Shown here one piece after another: positions 27,379 to 35,030 of a stretch of DNA of 64,000 bases (position 1 is its first letter; every line of letters starts with the position of its first letter). The notes under the pieces are model-generated. The model searched no databases. It was not told where the DNA came from and saw only the letters and a list, made by a program, of their open reading frames with translations. The translations under genes were made by a program, and so were the position numbers. Source of the DNA: Bacteroidota bacterium (GTDB taxonomy: Bacteria; Bacteroidota; Bacteroidia; Chitinophagales; Saprospiraceae). The DNA lies in NCBI GenBank assembly GCA_020160935.1, contig JAIUPL010000026.1, forward strand, positions 1 to 64,000. Reading direction: 5' to 3'.

Positions 27379-28047
27379 CTAAAAAAAGATAGAATAATTC
27401 AGTTCTTCACCTACATGTAGATACACAGAATCTTGATGAGCGGGTTGCATTTGGTTAGAAATAAAATCAGTAAAATCCCAGTAGATTTTAGTATATTCAT
27501 CAGCCACAAGTGGCAAACTGATAGATTTCTCTTCCCCGGATTCAAGTAATAGAGGATAATAAAATCTCTTTCCCAATGATGATCTTGCCTCTGATAAAAA
27601 TGTAGGGTTTTCTATCACAATATTTATAAGATCATAGTTACCTGATGTGTTTTTCACACTGACATTCAATGTGGCGTTATAGCGAATCATTGGAATTGTA
27701 AATGAATTCGTTGTTGCCAATTGAATTTTATATGTACTAAAATTAATGTTTTTAGTAACATAGTTAGGATGATAAACTTTTATAGGTGAAACATCTTCTG
27801 CACGAGGGTTCATTACATAATCAAAAGTACCATCATCCATAGTTACTGATGTTTCAGATATCTGATCATAATCTGGTGAGTGATTTTTGGGTATATATAT
27901 TCTAAATTCAACATGTGCACCCGAGATAGGTGCCCCTGTTTTGCTATCTACTATTTCCCCTTTAACGAATGTAGGTTGAGGTTCTTTCTTACAGGAAGAA
28001 AATGTGTATATTAGTACTATATACAGAAGAATATGTGCGTGTCTCAT
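27379..28047 (-). CDS. Lipoprotein with carboxypeptidase-regulatory-like domain
   Basis: 222 residues. Lipoprotein Cys19 (YTFSSCKKEPQPT). Residues ~28-100 (VKGEIVDSKTGAPISGAHVEF; DGTFDYVMNP) form a CarboxypepD_reg-like beta-sandwich, and the remainder is likely beta-rich without known motifs. The gene is clearly more AT-rich than its neighbours, with many ATA, AAT and TTA codons, which suggests acquisition from elsewhere. Probably surface or periplasmic; the function is unknown. Confidence 0.65.
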   Translation of the reverse strand: MRHAHILLYIVLIYTFSSCKKEPQPTFVKGEIVDSKTGAPISGAHVEFRIYIPKNHSPDYDQISETSVTMDDGTFDYVMNPRAEDVSPIKVYHPNYVTKNINFSTYKIQLATTNSFTIPMIRYNATLNVSVKNTSGNYDLINIVIENPTFLSEARSSLGKRFYYPLLLESGEEKSISLPLVADEYTKIYWDFTDFISNQMQPAHQDSVYLHVGEELNYSIFF

Positions 28048-28119
28048 AGGGTATAAGTTTACTGTTTAACAAGCATACGAATATTCATACTACTTTTTTA
28101 ACTGTCTGGTTAGAGGGAA

Positions 28120-28234
28120 ACTATACAGGCAAAGGACAAAAGGCAAAGAATAAATAAATTTTTCATTCTTCTTAGTGGTTTTGCCCCTTGCCCTTTGCCT
28201 CTTGCTTATTGCCCCTTGCCCTTTGCCTCTTCCC
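28120..28234. repeat. Composite inverted repeat, CAAAGGGCAAGGGG family (element K)
   Basis: The left arm (about 28126-28150) has GGCAAAGGACAAAAGGCAAAG and the right arm (about 28185-28230) has TTGCCCTTTGCCTCTTGC units. The AT-rich centre lacks a GTAGAGT core. The oxidoreductase gene stops in TAG exactly where the right arm begins. Confidence 0.75.
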
Positions 28235-29611
28235 CTACACCTTCACCTCCTTCACCTTCCCCGTCTTGATGCTCTTATCGGCCATGAATCCCATGACATG
28301 GCTTTCAATGCTTGCGTCGATGGTAGAAGTTAGCAAGGCCGGATTGTGCTGCGTAATGGCTTGGAGCCAGTCGCGCACCAGCCGCCAGTCGCCGCCAGCA
28401 TGCATATCGCCCGCTACGGAACTATCAAAAACGGTGCTTTTTCCGGTGCGGAAATCAGTAAGGGTGAATTTTTCCATATCGCCCACAATGTCGCCCATGC
28501 TACCCATGACGCGGGTACGGCGGCCTTCATAGGACGTGAAGGCTTCCATGGAAAAACTGGCCGTCACGCCACCCTCAAATTGCATGGAGGTGATGTAGTG
28601 GTCTTCCTGGTTGTTGTCCATATGGTACACACAACGGCCGTAGTTGGTAGTACGCAGTTTGTCGAGGATGTAATCGCCCTGTTTTTCCTTCTCTTCCGGC
28701 AAATCGAACACATGGGTGCGCTGGCGTTCGCGGTAATAGATTTTAAGCGCCGAATACGGGCAGGTGGCTTCTGCCGGGCAGCCGTCGGTGCAGCGGGCCG
28801 TTCTACCGGCCGGCGCATTTTCGGAACGGAACCATTTCAGGCTGCCCATGGCCACAATTTTGGTGCAGGGCTTGCCCACTATCCAGCGCAGGATGTCGAG
28901 GTCGTGGCAACTTTTGGCCAGGATAATCGGATTGGTAGCGTTGCGGTCGTGCCAGTTGCCACGTACATAACTGTGGCTCATGTGAATATGCTCGATCGGC
29001 TCCAGGTGCTGGATACTAATGAGTTCGCCGATGGCGCCCGACTGAATGGTTTCGCGGAGTTTGACAAAATAGGGCGCGTAGCGCAGCACATGGCATACAG
29101 CAATGATCCGGCCTGTTTTTTTCGCCAGGGCCAGAATGTCGCGGCATTCTTTTTCGCTGGGTGAAATGGGTTTTTCCAGCAGGATGTCATACCCCGCTTT
29201 CAGGGCTGCCATGCAGGGGCCGTAGTGCAGGTTGTCGGGCGTGCTGATGATGACGGCATCCGCAAATTTCGGCCGCTCAAACACGCGTTCCCAGGTATCG
29301 AAACGATTGGCGTCGGGGATGTTGTGTTTTTTAGAGTAGCGCTCATTCCGAATCGGGATGGGTTCGGCTACTCCAACAATGTCCATTTCTTCCGGATAAG
29401 TGGCTGCAAAATTGCCGTACACATTTCCCCGGTTGCCTGCACCCAGCGTAATGACTGTCACCGGGCGGGCTGGTTTTACAAAATTCGGATGTCGGTCGAG
29501 TGCCGGTATATCCTCGAAATAGTTTTCAGAAGCATCGGTAAAGCCGCTCAATACGGTGGCGCCGGCGGCAGCGCCCAGGGTTTGCAATAGTTTGCGACGG
29601 GAAATGGGCAT
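28235..29611 (-). CDS. Gfo/Idh/MocA-family oxidoreductase, Tat-exported
   Basis: 458 residues. It starts MPISRRKLLQTLGAAAGATVL, a twin-arginine signal, so the folded enzyme with its NAD(P) is likely exported. A dinucleotide-binding site follows (VITLGAGNRGNVYGNFA), then DAVIISTPDNLHYGPC and the catalytic-lysine motif LLEKPISPSEKE. An unusual Cys-rich insert (ARCTDGCPAEATCPYSALKIYY) could bind metal; such inserts occur in a subgroup of these proteins. The family oxidises or epimerises sugars and inositols; the substrate here is unknown. A TACCTTTG promoter lies at 29649-29656. The gene ends against repeat K. Confidence 0.88.
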   Translation of the reverse strand: MPISRRKLLQTLGAAAGATVLSGFTDASENYFEDIPALDRHPNFVKPARPVTVITLGAGNRGNVYGNFAATYPEEMDIVGVAEPIPIRNERYSKKHNIPDANRFDTWERVFERPKFADAVIISTPDNLHYGPCMAALKAGYDILLEKPISPSEKECRDILALAKKTGRIIAVCHVLRYAPYFVKLRETIQSGAIGELISIQHLEPIEHIHMSHSYVRGNWHDRNATNPIILAKSCHDLDILRWIVGKPCTKIVAMGSLKWFRSENAPAGRTARCTDGCPAEATCPYSALKIYYRERQRTHVFDLPEEKEKQGDYILDKLRTTNYGRCVYHMDNNQEDHYITSMQFEGGVTASFSMEAFTSYEGRRTRVMGSMGDIVGDMEKFTLTDFRTGKSTVFDSSVAGDMHAGGDWRLVRDWLQAITQHNPALLTSTIDASIESHVMGFMADKSIKTGKVKEVKV

Positions 29612-29648
29612 GGCAAAGTTGCTTTTACGTTGAAAAGAAAAATTTTGC

Positions 29649-29656
29649 CAAAGGTA
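29649..29656 (-). promoter_or_regulatory. Promoter element TACCTTTG (Gfo/Idh/MocA gene)
   Basis: Exact TAnnTTTG match on the minus strand, 37 bases before the ATG at 29611. Confidence 0.5.
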
Positions 29657-29697
29657 AAAATTGGAGGGAGAACTTTAGTGGGTGGCGGGGAAATACA

Positions 29698-29820
29698 GGT
29701 TTATATTTGGTTGATGGGGGTTGAGGAGGGTTGAGGAGTTGAGAGGGTTGAGAAGTTGAGTCTCAACCCCTCAACCCTCTCAACTCCTCAACCCCTCAAC
29801 CCTCTCAACCTTCCAATTTA
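29698..29820. repeat. Composite inverted repeat, GGGTTGAGG family (element L)
   Basis: The left arm (29710-29760) has GGGTTGAGGAGGGTTGAGG and the right arm (29761-29818) its complement CTCAACCC. There is almost no loop and no GTAGAGT core. The stop codon of the downstream tonB gene (TGA, 29805-29807) is the TGA inside the GGTTGAGAGGG unit. Confidence 0.85.
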
Positions 29821-30641
29821 AAGCGCACGGGCAGCGTAAACCGCACCTTTACCGCGTGGCCATTGGCTTCGCCGGGAATCCAGGCGGGCATGCTGCGCAC
29901 CACGCGCAGGGCTTCCTTGCCGCAGCCGCCACCGATGTCTTTGAGAATGTTGACATCGTTGATGGAGCCATCCTTGCCTACCACAAACCCGAGCACGACG
30001 GTGCCCTGGATGTTATTCTCTTTGGCAAGAGCCGGGTAATCGATGTTTTTGGCCAGAAAAGCCATCAGATCGCGTTCACCTCCGGGGAAACCGGGCATTT
30101 TGTTGACGCCAAAACCATCGTAGATTTCTTCCTGCTCTTTGACTTGGGATACCACAATGCCTTCAAAATCGCCGGGATCTATATCGGCAGGAGGGCCATC
30201 GATGGTACCTTCTTTCGAAACAACGCCTACCTCTCCTTTATCTTCCAGGATATCATCTACGGCGGCAGGTGGGTCTTCATTTGCCTGGTCGTCTTCCATC
30301 ACCACAGGCGGCACAAAACGCACAGTAGCGCGTGCCGGTGGCGGAGGGGTAGCCGGAGGAGGAGGCGGGGTAGGAGGCGGCGCAGCGATGTCGGGCGGCG
30401 GGCCCAGCACAAAATCGCCATCGTACACCACGGTTTTTTCGGGTACCAGGCCAGAAAATGCTTTTAAAATGTGTGGCAGTGCAATAAACAGGCCGATGAG
30501 GAGCAGGCCAATGCCCAGGGCTTTTCCGAGGTTTACAGGGTATTCGCGGCGCAGGGCGTAGGCGCCATAAGCCCGGTTTCGCTGAGCGAAAACGATGTCC
30601 AGTGCGTCCCGGTAGGACACATTCGTTGGTGAAGTTGCCAT
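29805..30641 (-). CDS. Energy transducer TonB (copy 2)
   Basis: 278 residues. A cytoplasmic N-terminus (DIVFAQRNRAYGAYALRREYP), one span (about 37-53, LGIGLLLIGLFIALPHIL), a Pro-rich periplasmic spacer (DIAAPPPTPPPPPATPPPP) and a C-terminal TonB domain (FPGGERDLMAFLAKNIDYPA; NNIQGTVVLGFVVGKDGSIN). It carries proton-motive energy from ExbB/ExbD to outer-membrane receptors. It is a clear paralogue of 31546-32382 and lies downstream of an ExbD gene, separated by repeat M. The last residue and stop lie within repeat L. Confidence 0.9.
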   Translation of the reverse strand: MATSPTNVSYRDALDIVFAQRNRAYGAYALRREYPVNLGKALGIGLLLIGLFIALPHILKAFSGLVPEKTVVYDGDFVLGPPPDIAAPPPTPPPPPATPPPPARATVRFVPPVVMEDDQANEDPPAAVDDILEDKGEVGVVSKEGTIDGPPADIDPGDFEGIVVSQVKEQEEIYDGFGVNKMPGFPGGERDLMAFLAKNIDYPALAKENNIQGTVVLGFVVGKDGSINDVNILKDIGGGCGKEALRVVRSMPAWIPGEANGHAVKVRFTLPVRFKLEG

Positions 30642-30651
30642 AATGTGTGAG

Positions 30652-30858
30652 TGGGTTGGTGGTTAGAAGATGAGGAGGGTTGATGAGGGTTGATAGGGTT
30701 GATGAGGTTGATAGGGTTGATAAGTGTTGATGAAGGTTGATGAGGGTTGATATTTAACGGCTCGGGTAGGAACATTTTACACTTCATCGAGCCGATGAAT
30801 ATCAACCCTCATCAACCTTCATCAACACTTATCAACCCTATCAACCCCATCAACCATC
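30652..30858. repeat. Composite inverted repeat, GGTTGATGAGGG family (element M)
   Basis: The left arm (about 30670-30752) has GGGTTGATGAGG/GGGTTGATAGG units, and the right arm (about 30795-30856) its complement CATCAACCCT. The loop holds a small pair, GGCTCG/CGAGCC. It separates the ExbD and TonB genes of the second set. The ExbD stop TGA (30859-30857) begins the TGATGGTTGATGGGG array. Confidence 0.85.
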
Positions 30859-31375
30859 ACATAATCGTATAGTATCTCACCCCGCAGATCGCCATCTCGT
30901 CCAGTGCGTCCACCAGATTTCGATAACGGGAGCCGGGTTCGGGTTTAATCAGTACATAGAGCATGGAGCCCTGTTTTTCGAGGCCGGATTTCGGGTCTTT
31001 ATGAAGTTCGAGGCCCCATTTGCGATTCACTTGTTGCATACTGTTCAGAATAACCTGGCGAATACCTGCATTTGAAAAGTCGGTTGAATCCGGTTGCCTG
31101 TCGTCCAGTCCGGCATACCAATACACCTGGTCGTGGGCGCCGAGAATGAGGGTCAGGCATTTGGAAGCCTGAATATCCTGTTTGTCGGGGCCCGAATCAT
31201 CGGGCATCACCAGTGCCATCAGCGAAGGTTTGGCGAGGCTGGTGGTGAGCATAAAAAAAGTGATGAGCAGAAAACCCAGATCGACCATAGGAGTGAAGTC
31301 GATTCGGGTCGACATGCGGTGGGCACGCGGCTTGCGGCCCGGAGGCGCATTGGAAGCACTGGGAATGTCAGCCAT
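30857..31375 (-). CDS. Biopolymer transporter ExbD (third copy)
   Basis: 172 residues. The start MADIPSASNAPPGRKPRAHR is followed by MSTRIDFTPMVDLGFLLITFFMLTTSLAKP, the ExbD/TolR signature with the proton-carrying Asp at the beginning of the single span. The periplasmic part (VIKPEPGSRYRNLVDALDEM) matches the second ExbD at 32436-33056 closely, so it is a tandem paralogue. It works with ExbB in the inner-membrane proton channel. It is separated from the upstream tonB by a strong terminator, so it belongs to a second transcription unit. Confidence 0.9.
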   Translation of the reverse strand: MADIPSASNAPPGRKPRAHRMSTRIDFTPMVDLGFLLITFFMLTTSLAKPSLMALVMPDDSGPDKQDIQASKCLTLILGAHDQVYWYAGLDDRQPDSTDFSNAGIRQVILNSMQQVNRKWGLELHKDPKSGLEKQGSMLYVLIKPEPGSRYRNLVDALDEMAICGVRYYTIM

Positions 31376-31482
31376 AATGGTACGTTTTAGGAGTGAAAGT
31401 TTATATACAAGATGCTGACAATCAATATTTTGGTGTGTGCTAGGAAAGTTTTTTTAAAAAAAATAATAAACTTTTTTTCGGG

Positions 31483-31525
31483 CATAAAAAAAGCGGCGCC
31501 GATTGCTCGACGCCGCTTTTTTATG
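31483..31525 (-). terminator. Intrinsic terminator after tonB copy 1
   Basis: CATAAAAAAAGCGGCG (31483-31498) pairs with CGCCGCTTTTTTATG (31511-31525), giving a GC stem with A/T flanks usable in both directions. It separates the exbB-exbD-exbD-tonB set from the second exbD-tonB set. Confidence 0.85.
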
Positions 31526-31545
31526 CGGTAGAATTACCATTAATA

Positions 31546-32382
31546 TTAGTCCAGACGGAAACGCACCGGGAGGGTAAAACGCACTTTTACAGCGTTACCA
31601 TTTGCTTCACCGGGCACCCATTTGGGCATGGCTTTTACGACGCGGACGGCTTCTTTGCCGCAACCGCCGCCGATGTCTTTCACTACCTGAACATCGCTTA
31701 CCGAACCGTCTTTGCCTACCACGAAGGTAAGTGCTACAACGCCCTGGATATTGTTTTCCTTGGCGAGGGTTGGGTATTCGATGTTTTTACTGAGGAACTT
31801 CATCAGTTCGGCTTCACCACCCGGGAAACTCGGCGGCTTCTGGATATCGAACAGTTCGTAGGTTTTTTCCTCTACTACTTTGGGTTGTTCGATGACCTGC
31901 AGTTCCGACGGGTTTTCATCAATAGCCGGAGCGGCTTCATCGTTACCTTGTTTGGTTTCGGTACCGATGTCTTCCTTTTTCTCGATGAGTTCTTCCACAG
32001 CCGGCGGTTTTTCCTCCTGCACTTCTTCGTCTTTTTTAATGACGGGTGGTACGAACTTGACCGTCGAGCGCGTTGGCGGCGGCGGCGTAGGTGGAGGTGG
32101 TGGCGGCGGCGGAGGTGGGTTGTTCGGATCGATATCCGGTGGCGGACCCAGTTCTGCTACGACATCGATGGGTTTTTCTTTGGGCACCAGGCCCCGAACC
32201 GCACTCAGAATCATCGGGAGTGCGAAGAATAACCCGATCAACAGCAAACCGATAACAAGCGCTCTTCCCAGGTATTGGGTATAGGAGCGGCGCAGTTGAT
32301 ATGCGCCATATGCTTTATTCCGGTTGGCGAAGATGATATCCAGCATGTCCCTTTCCTGGGCGAGGCCTTTTTCTTCTGCCAT
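31546..32382 (-). CDS. Energy transducer TonB (copy 1)
   Basis: 278 residues, the same length as copy 2. N-terminal DIIFANRNKAYGAYQLRRSY, a span near residues 37-55, the Pro tract NPPPPPPPPPPTPPPPT, an acidic spacer (EEKPPAVEELIEKKED) and the C-terminal TonB domain (PSFPGGEAELMKFLSKNIEY; NNIQGVVALTFVVGKDGSVS). It closes the exbB-exbD-exbD-tonB transcription unit, 53 bases after exbD, before a strong terminator. It probably energises SusC-type receptors. Confidence 0.93.
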   Translation of the reverse strand: MAEEKGLAQERDMLDIIFANRNKAYGAYQLRRSYTQYLGRALVIGLLLIGLFFALPMILSAVRGLVPKEKPIDVVAELGPPPDIDPNNPPPPPPPPPPTPPPPTRSTVKFVPPVIKKDEEVQEEKPPAVEELIEKKEDIGTETKQGNDEAAPAIDENPSELQVIEQPKVVEEKTYELFDIQKPPSFPGGEAELMKFLSKNIEYPTLAKENNIQGVVALTFVVGKDGSVSDVQVVKDIGGGCGKEAVRVVKAMPKWVPGEANGNAVKVRFTLPVRFRLD

Positions 32383-32435
32383 TCGTTAGATTTTTAAGTT
32401 GTTGAACAAATTAATCAGCGTTGTCGTACGCACTA

Positions 32436-33056
32436 CTATTGGGTAGCGGCCTCTACTTGTTGCTCTGCATTGAATTTCAGACCGGCAGCAGGATTTTTGA
32501 TAAACTCCTCTTCCAGTTTGGAAATATCGAGAATCACATAGTAGCGTACTTTGGTAATGGCCATCTCGTCGAGTGCATCCACCAGGTTTTTGTACCGGGA
32601 GTCTTTGGTCGGTTTGATGATCACGTTGATGAAAGAGCCCTTACGAGGTTCTTTCGTTTTGAAGTCTTCATAGTCTTCCATACCGAACTGTCCTTTCACC
32701 TTTTCCATTTTGTTCAGGATAACCTGACGAAGGCCTTCGGCGGAGTAGTCGGTAGAATCCAGTTTGGCATCTGTAATCCCTTCATACCAGTAAACCTTGT
32801 CGTTGGCGCCCAGCAGCAGCGTGAGCACTTTCGACTCCTTTACAGGCTCGACATCTTCTTTTTTGATGTCTTTTTCAGGCATTACGAGCGCCATAATATT
32901 GGGTTTAGCGAGCGTAGTCGTCAGCATGAAAAACGTAATGAGTAGAAAACCCAGGTCCACCATCGGCGTAAAGTCGATACGAGTGGACATTTTTTTGGAT
33001 CTTACCTTCCCACCTTTCTTATGACCACCACCACTGTCTTGTGCTATTTCAGCCAT
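32436..33056 (-). CDS. Biopolymer transporter ExbD (second copy)
   Basis: 206 residues. A basic cytoplasmic lead (GGGHKKGGKVRSKK) precedes STRIDFTPMVDLGFLLITFF, with the channel Asp and single span. The periplasmic part includes DKVYWYEGITDAKLDSTDYS and IIKPTKDSRYKNLVDALDEM. Near paralogue of 30857-31375. It is in the same operon as exbB, the first exbD and tonB, 32 bases after the preceding gene. Bacteroidota commonly carry two ExbD types in this order. Confidence 0.92.
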   Translation of the reverse strand: MAEIAQDSGGGHKKGGKVRSKKMSTRIDFTPMVDLGFLLITFFMLTTTLAKPNIMALVMPEKDIKKEDVEPVKESKVLTLLLGANDKVYWYEGITDAKLDSTDYSAEGLRQVILNKMEKVKGQFGMEDYEDFKTKEPRKGSFINVIIKPTKDSRYKNLVDALDEMAITKVRYYVILDISKLEEEFIKNPAAGLKFNAEQQVEAATQ

Positions 33057-33088
33057 AGCGCGCTTGCTTTTTTAAGTGATGAGATCCT

Positions 33089-33742
33089 CTATTTTTTGCC
33101 TTCCGCTCCCGGCTTGCCTTCCATAGAGGTGATGAGGTTGAACTTGTTCACATTGATGTCGACCAGGGTATTGATCACAGACTGTACCGCCGGATAGGGA
33201 GTATTGGCATCGGCTTTTACCACGATGACATATTCCTCTTTCACTTTTCCTTCCTGTTTCATGCGAAATTGAGAAAGGCGGGCGTTGTGAATCCAGTTGG
33301 CCAGTTCGCTTTTGTTGACGTCGACTGAGTCGATCGGAATACCTGTTGACGGGAATTTAGCCCGTTCAGATGGTTCCACATCGAGGAATCGTTTCAACTG
33401 ATTGCGAGGCACACCGAATCCGCCTACAATAGAGAACACATTCATTTCCTTTTGGGTCAGCCCCATCTGGTACGTTGAATTCATCGCACTGATCAAATCC
33501 ATGCGCGTATGTTGCCCGGCCATATCGAGGAAAACTTTCCCGTCTTTGTCGACCATAATGGTCAGGGTGCCGGCATCGGGCAACTTGGTTTCGGAGATAG
33601 ACGAAGGAGTATCTACTACTACCAGTTCCTGCGGTTTTGCTTTCGCGGTCAGCATGAAGAAGGTAAGCAGCAGAAACGCCACGTCGCACATAGCCGTCAT
33701 GTCGATGGTAGGTGCACTCCGTTTCGGTTTATGTTTCGGCAT
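33089..33742 (-). CDS. Biopolymer transporter ExbD (first copy)
   Basis: 217 residues. MPKHKPKRSAPTIDMTAMCDVAFLLLTFFMLTAKAKP gives the single span with the conserved Asp (MCDVAFLLLTFF). The periplasmic domain contains GTLTIMVDKDGKVFLDMAGQ and IVVKADANTPYPAVQSVINT. It is more distant from the other two ExbD proteins and represents the second subtype. It follows exbB by 28 bases, so the channel subunits are likely made together. Confidence 0.92.
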   Translation of the reverse strand: MPKHKPKRSAPTIDMTAMCDVAFLLLTFFMLTAKAKPQELVVVDTPSSISETKLPDAGTLTIMVDKDGKVFLDMAGQHTRMDLISAMNSTYQMGLTQKEMNVFSIVGGFGVPRNQLKRFLDVEPSERAKFPSTGIPIDSVDVNKSELANWIHNARLSQFRMKQEGKVKEEYVIVVKADANTPYPAVQSVINTLVDINVNKFNLITSMEGKPGAEGKK

Positions 33743-33770
33743 ATTTTTGCTCTGTTAGGCGTAAAGTGAA

Positions 33771-34598
33771 TTAATGTTCCTTCGCTGCGAAGGTTTGCGT
33801 CAGGCTGTAACCGGCTTCGTCGATGCGGTAGGTCATACCGTCGATACGGCTGGTAAAGAAGTTGTAGGCGATGATTGCCAGGGCAGAAGTACCGATACCG
33901 AGTGCCGTGTTGATCAGGGCTTCGGAGATACCTGTAGCCAGAGCCGTGGAGTCCGGAGCGCCTGCAGTTGCGAGCGATGCGAACGAACGAATCATCCCGA
34001 GTACGGTACCGAACAGACCCATGAGGGTAGCGATCGAAGCGATCGTAGCCAGGATGTTCAGGTTTTTCTCGAGCATCGGCAGTTCCAGCGTGGTGGCTTC
34101 TTCTACTTCTTTCTGGATGGCGATTACTTTCTCGTCTTTTTCCATGCCCGTCATTTTGGTCATTTCGTCGTATTTGTGCAGACCTGCGCGTACAACGTTG
34201 GCAACAGCGCCTTTTTGTTTGTCGCAAGCAGCAATAGCGCCGTTGAGGTCGCCACGATCGAGGAAACCTTTGATAGCGCGAACGAATGTGTCAATTTTAC
34301 CTGCACCACGTGCTTTGTTCAGGGTAATGAAGCGTTCGATGATGAATACAAGTACTGTGAAGAGCAGGGTAAGGATGATTGGTACTACGAAGCCGCCTTT
34401 GTAAACTGTACCTGCATAGTTACCGGGCAGAGGGTCTTTCGTGTTGTCGCCATCTACGAAGTTGGCTGGAGAGCCGAAGACATACTTCCAGATCATAAAT
34501 GCTACGACGTACAAAACAGGAATGATGATGAACGGGAAAATCGCCGAAAGACCGCCACCTTGTTGTTGTTTTGCCTGTGTGGGTTTTGCTGCTGTCAT
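33771..34598 (-). CDS. exbB: MotA/TolQ/ExbB proton channel protein
   Basis: 275 residues with an N-terminal span (LSAIFPFIIIPVLYVVAFMIW), a second span (VVPIILTLLFTVLVFIIERFI) and the paired C-terminal spans of the ExbB/TolQ domain (ILATIASIATLMGLFGTVLGMIRSF; GISEALINTALGIGTSALAII). It forms the pentameric proton channel that, with ExbD, drives TonB. It is the first gene of the exbB-exbD-exbD-tonB unit. The ~390-base upstream region is AT-rich and has only a degenerate -7 element (TATTTTTA near 34815). Confidence 0.94.
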   Translation of the reverse strand: MTAAKPTQAKQQQGGGLSAIFPFIIIPVLYVVAFMIWKYVFGSPANFVDGDNTKDPLPGNYAGTVYKGGFVVPIILTLLFTVLVFIIERFITLNKARGAGKIDTFVRAIKGFLDRGDLNGAIAACDKQKGAVANVVRAGLHKYDEMTKMTGMEKDEKVIAIQKEVEEATTLELPMLEKNLNILATIASIATLMGLFGTVLGMIRSFASLATAGAPDSTALATGISEALINTALGIGTSALAIIAYNFFTSRIDGMTYRIDEAGYSLTQTFAAKEH

Positions 34599-34970
34599 GC
34601 TGCGTAAAGATTTTTAGTTAATGAATGATTTAGTTTGACTGATTCTCGCCAGACAGCGCATTTTTCACAGGGCTGAAAACATGATTCGTTTAAAAACTCT
34701 GATTGCCCACTTAGATGCAGACCGGAAAGTTTGTGGTGTGTACCACACGAAAAAAAATTTCAGTGCCTCAAAAATGCCCTTCTATAGAGAAAGGTGAATT
34801 TTAGTGGCGGTAAAAATAGTGTAGGCATTACAATTTCCAACAACGCCGCGCGGAAATTCATTTTTTATTAGCGTCAAAGTGCAAATTTTTGTTTGTCAAA
34901 TGCCAAATGGGAGGTTTTTTTTGCTAAAATCGTGCTCACGAAGCATTTTCTATAAGGTTTGAGAAAATGA
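34599..34970. other. Intergenic leader of exb operon, no gene
   Basis: These ~370 bases upstream of exbB are AT-rich, with no convincing ORF. A TACACTATTTTTACCG stretch near 34810-34825 is the best promoter candidate, implying a leader of about 200 bases. Nothing else recognisable. Confidence 0.4.
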
Positions 34971-35005
34971 AAAGGGCCGGTCTGCGCAGTGCAGGCCGGC
35001 CCTTT
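34971..35005 (-). terminator. Intrinsic terminator of the gldJ-like gene
   Basis: AAAGGGCCGGTCTGC pairs with GCAGGCCGGCCCTTT around a short loop. On the minus strand it is followed by TCATTTTC. It lies 26 bases after the gldJ-like stop. Confidence 0.8.
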
Positions 35006-35030
35006 CAGCAAGGAATTTCGACGCAGGAGA

